A stretch of DNA of 19,807 bases, taken from the NCBI GenBank assembly GCA_002284615.2, contig MU069727.1, positions 132,191 to 151,997 of the forward strand. Reading direction: 5' to 3'. The notes below the pieces were generated by a model. The model saw only the letters and a program-made list of their open reading frames with translations, searched no databases and had not been told where the DNA came from. Positions within the stretch are counted from its first letter, which is position 1; each line of letters starts with the position of its first letter. The DNA is from Dunaliella salina. Lineage: Eukaryota > Chlorophyta > Chlorophyceae > Chlamydomonadales > Dunaliellaceae. Shown piece after piece: positions 16,330-19,807 of this stretch. The translations under genes were made by a program, and so were the position numbers.

Positions 16330-18110
16330 AGTCAATGCGAGACAACTAAGGATGCCCATCAGCTGTTACACTGACCCTGAAGTTGGTCACCTTTGCATTG
16401 CATGGGACCCTGACGTTGATTGAACATGAGGTTGCATACAAAGAGGCAAAGCAAACTGCAAGAGGGGGTCAGCTTGCCTCCAATGCCAGACATGCTCATT
16501 CTCGCCTTTCTTTCTCAAATCTAACCATGTCAACCAATTTTATTCCCTTAAATATTATGTTCTCCAAAGAATGATGAAAGTGAGAGGTCCCTAGATCACT
16601 CTCCTGGCCTCAGATCACCCCAAAATAGCCTACAACTCCACCTTGAGACCCGCATTATCACTCCCAAAATCATGTTATTCATAAGTCCTTTATATTCTGC
16701 TAACATCCTGCATATTCAAAAATAGAAAAAGAGGTCAAATTTTGCAGAGGGGGGAAGCTGATGCCCAAAATTAGGTGTTTTTGGCATGCCCAAACCAACA
16801 ATCTTCAAATTTGGTTTGCTTAGATAGCACTGGAGTTTATGGATTGCCAATTTGGGCCCACCTACCTAATCAGCCGCGGCGTGAACCCTAGTTTTCACCA
16901 CCTGAACTCCATATCTTACCACCCACTGCACCAAATTGGGTGATTTTTGGTGATTTGGAGATCTTGTACCAAAAAAACGTCATTGCAAGAGAAATGGAGT
17001 GAAAAGACTCTGTGGTTGGTGAGATACAGACTTTCAGCCATTTCCCTTAGAGAAAATCCAGCACTAGGGGTGCCAAGAATGTCATTTTTTGACTTTCTTC
17101 ATTCCCGTTTTTGAATATGCAGGATGTTAGCAGTGTGTACAGGTGTTATAAAAACAAAATATTGGGAGTGAAAAATGGTCCCAAGATGGAGCTGTGGGCC
17201 ATTTTGGGGTGATCTGAGGCCAGGAGAGTGATCTGGGGTCCCCCGATTTTTATCATTTTTTGGTGAAAGTAATTTTAATGTAAATAATAATGGTTGGCAT
17301 AGTCAGATTTGATAAAGAAATGCAAGAAAGAGCATCTCTGGCAAATTTGCCAGGTTCCCCCCTCTGCAAATTCTGAACTTTTTGGCACCCCCTGTTCTGC
17401 AATTTCTTGAAGGGGGATGGCTGAAATTCTGTTTCTCACCACAGGGTCTTTTCGCTCCATTTCTTTGGCTTTTGGCAATGATATTCATGTATTATAAAGA
17501 CCCAAAACTACGAAAAAAATCACCCAATTTGTTGCAGTGGCTGGTCAGGTAAAGAGTCTTGGTGGTGAAAACTAGGGTTCACGCCGCGGCTAATTAGGCA
17601 TAGGCCCCGTGACCGGTAATCTTGAAACCCACTGCTAAAGAAACTACCAGAGGAACCAAGTTTCTAGATGACCAGTCACGGCGAACATACGCTAGGAGCA
17701 TGCAAAATACACCTAATTTTGAGCCTCAGCTGACCCCCTCTGGCAAACTGCAGACATCCCACAAGGCCCTTATGCTAACTCTTACGTTGCCACCCATGCA
17801 TTGCATTGGACCCTGACATGGACCAATTCTTACATTGCATACAAAGCAGCACTGCAAACTTTGGATATCCCATCAGCCCCTACATAGACCTTCACATCTG
17901 TCACCATTGTGTTGGACCCCATCACATTGAATGACCCTTAGGTCACATACAAAGAGGCAATGCATGGGTGGATTGCAAACTTCCCATCAGCCCGCACATT
18001 GATCCTCATGTTGGACCCCTACATTGCTTGACTTTCACGTTGTATAAAATGTGCTATGCAAACTGAGGACATCCCATCAGCCCTAACATTGACGCCACTT
18101 CCGCCAGTCA
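16330..18110. repeat. About 110-bp tandem satellite, five diverged units, interrupted
   Basis: The phrase CCCATCAG (or CCCACAAG) recurs at 16355, 17757, 17869, 17983 and 18073. Units also share TTGCATACAAAG(A)GGCA, GCAAACT and TTGGACCC-like phrases. Removing the 1,292-bp insertion (element plus one target copy) makes the first spacing about 110 bp, in line with 112, 114 and 90. No coding potential is seen. Confidence 0.75.
16461..17742. mobile_element. Non-autonomous inverted-repeat DNA transposon with 10-bp target duplication
   Basis: AGAGGGGGTCAGCT at 16461-16474 is the exact reverse complement of AGCTGACCCCCTCT at 17728-17741. GCAAACTGCA flanks it at 16451-16460 and 17743-17752. Removing the element restores a continuous satellite unit, so the direct repeat is very probably a target site duplication. 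A 9-10 bp duplication with long inverted repeats is typical of Mutator-like elements, but no transposase is present. Internally it carries two inverted pairs: A (16588-16735 with 17100-17245) and B (about 16745-17090 with about 17345-17741). They are ordered A-B-A'-B' rather than as a simple palindrome. No open frame of note. Confidence 0.75.
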
Positions 18111-18425
18111 TGCCCTTCACAAGTCTTCACGCTCAGACAGCACATGCCAAGCAACAGTGGGGCTGATCGCAATTCCATTGCCCACCAGAAAGTGCAGACA
18201 ATACACCAGCATTGCAGAAGTGAAATCACGCGCATCGCTTGCGGGCGACTGTGTCACATCGAAGGTGTCATTCCATGCCAGACATCATGTCCACATTTCC
18301 TCAGGCGCCAAAATGAAAATGCTTGCATTTCAATGCACCGCCTTATAATGCAAAACATTCCAGGCACCATTGGAAGCAGGTGCTTGAGGGGCAGGCAAGT
18401 GGCGTCACACCCTTAAAAGAAGTAT

Positions 18426-18426
<1 letters not shown>
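18111..18426. other. No gene recognised
   Basis: Mixed sequence between the satellite and the AC tract. Short open frames at 18144-18416 show no motif. Confidence 0.4.

Positions 18427-18498
<72 letters not shown>
18427..18498. repeat. (AC)n microsatellite, 36 units
   Basis: Uninterrupted AC repeat. Confidence 0.95.
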
Positions 18499-18500
<2 letters not shown>

Positions 18501-18615
18501 ACCTAAAGGTTGAGCAGGTATTATTGGGAGCAGGTTGCTTTTATAGGGCTGGCAATCCGCTTATTGCACTCACTGAGGTTAACCGTTCTCCCCTCACATG
18601 TTCCACCCTGGCTTG

Positions 18616-18689
18616 CCTAAGAGTACCCATCTGCCCTCGTAGGCGGATATAGCGATGTAAACTTACCTTACCTAAGAGCACCCATCTGC
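18616..18689 (+). mobile_element. 36-bp retroelement scar within a 19-bp target duplication
   Basis: CCTAAGAGTACCCATCTGC (18616-18634) and CCTAAGAGCACCCATCTGC (18671-18689) differ at one base. The 36 bp between them ends in GATATAGCGATGTAAACTTA then CCTTA, the same tail as the SINE-like segment at 12530-12570. This is a strongly 5'-truncated SINE or LINE tail inserted by target-primed reverse transcription. Confidence 0.65.
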
Positions 18690-18715
18690 AAGAATACCTG
18701 TAAACCTGTGCCCAC

Positions 18716-18824
18716 CTGCATGCCGTTCATGCTGAACGCCTTCCCGCTGCCCTGGACTCGGGCATCCAGCTGTGACATCTCTGCTTGGAGCCTACGGATC
18801 TCAGACAATATGTCCTCCTTGGAC
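18716..18824 (-). CDS. Internal exon of a host gene, coiled-coil protein
   Basis: On the minus strand ATTCCACAG precedes a 109-nt block, followed by the donor GTGGGC. After one leftover base it encodes 36 residues: SKEDILSEIRRLQAEMSQLD then ARVQGSGKAFSMNGMQ. The first half has heptad-like hydrophobic spacing (I, L, I, L, M, L, V) with charged residues between, typical of a coiled coil. The second half, with GKAF and MNGMQ, looks like the start of another segment. The open frame, both splice sites and codon-like composition support a real exon. I could not find the adjoining exons with confidence. The family is not recognised. The retroelement scar at 18616-18689 lies in the downstream intron. 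Confidence 0.5.
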
Positions 18825-18839
18825 CTGTGGAATGACAGG

Positions 18840-19045
18840 GCCACAGTGATTGCATGAGAGTCAAGAATTCAGCTGGAAAATTATTGCTTGGGTCATACAG
18901 GCTCAATCCTGTGAATCCTTCTTGGACCTATGGAATGGCCACAATGCTTGCTTGGAAGTGAATATCTAGCTGGGAGGCCCTTGCTTGGAGCACTAAGATG
19001 CAGATAGTTTGTCTTCAAGAAGCCCCTTGGAATGAAAATTAAAAA
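18840..19045 (-). pseudogene. Two decayed tandem copies of the coiled-coil exon region
   Basis: On plus, phrases CAGCTG..., TGCTTGG(AG), TTCTTGGACCTATGGAATG and TAGCTGGGAGGCCCTTGCTT repeat the exon's CAGCTGTGACATCTCTGCTT and CTTGGACCTGTGGAATGAC at a spacing of about 100 and 96 bp. Minus translation of the nearer copy (SKKDSQD-stop) is broken. So the exon with its 3' splice site was tandemly triplicated and only one copy stays open. Confidence 0.5.
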
Positions 19046-19470
19046 AAAGTGCCTTTGAGAAAGTCAACCCGTCGTTTGAAGTCACATGGCCCGGATGGCA
19101 GTGACTTGACTCCAGAAAAGGTCAGGCTTGATCTACCTCAAACACAAGGGACTTCACTTGGATGTGGAGCGTAAAAGACAGAGGGACGAGGAAGTAGGGG
19201 AAGAGCATTACGTCATGACTGCTAGCCTGCTTATAAATCCTGAACACAGGGACGCGGGGAAAGGAGGCACGCGTCAAACACTGCACTAATGGTTCCCTTG
19301 GGATGTTGCGCCCTTCTCCATCATCAATTGCTGAGGATACAAGCAAGGTAAGCTGAATGAAATCAAAACAATTTCAAGCAGCGAGGGGCTGAATGAGGTT
19401 CGTAGCTATGGCTGACTCCAAACGCAATGCGAGTGTCCCTTGTCCATGTTGACACAATAAGCAGCGGATA
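19046..19470. other. No gene recognised
   Basis: Includes TTACGTCATGAC (about 19208) and CTTATAAATCC (about 19229), which could be promoter-like elements, but no linked gene is visible. Confidence 0.3.
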
Positions 19471-19595
19471 GCATCACAATCAACCAGCCAGATCCACGCA
19501 TTGAAGGTTTGATGAAATGATGAGCAATTGCACAGCATCATGGAATCCAGCCGGGTCCACGCATTGAAGGGTTGATGAAGCAATGAGCAAAAGCA
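19471..19595. repeat. 63-bp tandem duplication
   Basis: TCCACGCATTGAAGG and TTGATGAA...ATGAGCAA recur with CCAGCC starts at 19484 and 19547, and GCATCA precedes each copy. There are two units with a few differences. Confidence 0.8.
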
Positions 19596-19690
19596 AAGGC
19601 GGGCCTCATCTCATGCAGGTAGGTGGTGTATGTGGGAAAGAGAGAAAGAGGAGAACAGAAGAGAAACAGCCTACTGTTCCCCCAAGGCAA

Positions 19691-19807
<117 letters not shown>

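Noticed and set aside
16330..18110. CRISPR array
   Set aside because: Units are about 110 bp, diverged along their whole length, without short identical repeats and unique spacers. The setting is eukaryotic satellite DNA.

Overview
This window reads as nuclear DNA of a eukaryote, most likely a green alga. The evidence is genes split by GT-AG introns, a long (S/A)PPPP-type proline-rich coding region of the kind found in algal wall and surface proteins, TGTAA motifs near a 3' end, very long dinucleotide microsatellites, and dense, decayed LTR and non-LTR retrotransposons. A chlorophyte or prasinophyte with a large repeat-rich genome fits best; this is inference, and no species is claimed. Nothing prokaryotic, viral or CRISPR-like was seen.

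Layout. 1-2430 holds the 3' part of one real host gene on +: a proline-rich ectodomain built from 36-bp and 27-bp coding minisatellites, a small globular region spread over three short exons, then a single membrane span and a basic tail. All four introns are phase 0. Its downstream region carries a 4 x 28-bp tandem repeat, a perfect 12-bp hairpin and a TGTAA. About 2.9-3.2 kb is LINE-like 3' tail. 3.2-3.7 kb has weak minus-strand exon candidates and a TATA motif. About 4.4-7.7 kb is a dead Ty3/gypsy pol (protease, RT, RNase H, integrase) with two in-frame stops, an internal RT deletion and scattered Ns; its 3' end is lost.

From 7.7 to 12.6 kb there is a graveyard of LINE pieces on both strands. 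The best pieces encode a zinc-finger segment followed by a PD...ExK nuclease-like domain, and at least five copies or fragments of that domain lie in the window (7985-8802, 9133-9695, about 9700-9765 and about 10670-10775 on -, and about 15440-15800 on +). Other fragments carry RNase H ends, Zn-finger and C-terminal pieces. A SINE-like segment with a pol III B-box ends in TTACCTT-type repeats near 12.57 kb. 12.6-15.2 kb is mostly unassigned, with a hairpin and two minisatellites.

16.3-18.1 kb is a satellite of roughly 110-bp units. It is interrupted by a 1.28-kb element with 14-bp perfect terminal inverted repeats, a flanking 10-bp direct repeat and two internal inverted-repeat pairs in the order A-B-A'-B'. 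Near 18.6 kb a 36-bp retroelement scar sits inside a 19-bp target duplication. At 18716-18824 (-) there is one convincing host exon of coiled-coil character, followed by two decayed tandem copies. The window ends inside a (GT)n tract, probably a contig edge.

The genes do not form a pathway. The window is one host gene, one exon of another, and layered mobile DNA. The most notable signals are the PD-ExK LINE domain at several stages of decay, the satellite-borne inverted-repeat transposon, and the microsatellite that serves as a polypyrimidine tract.
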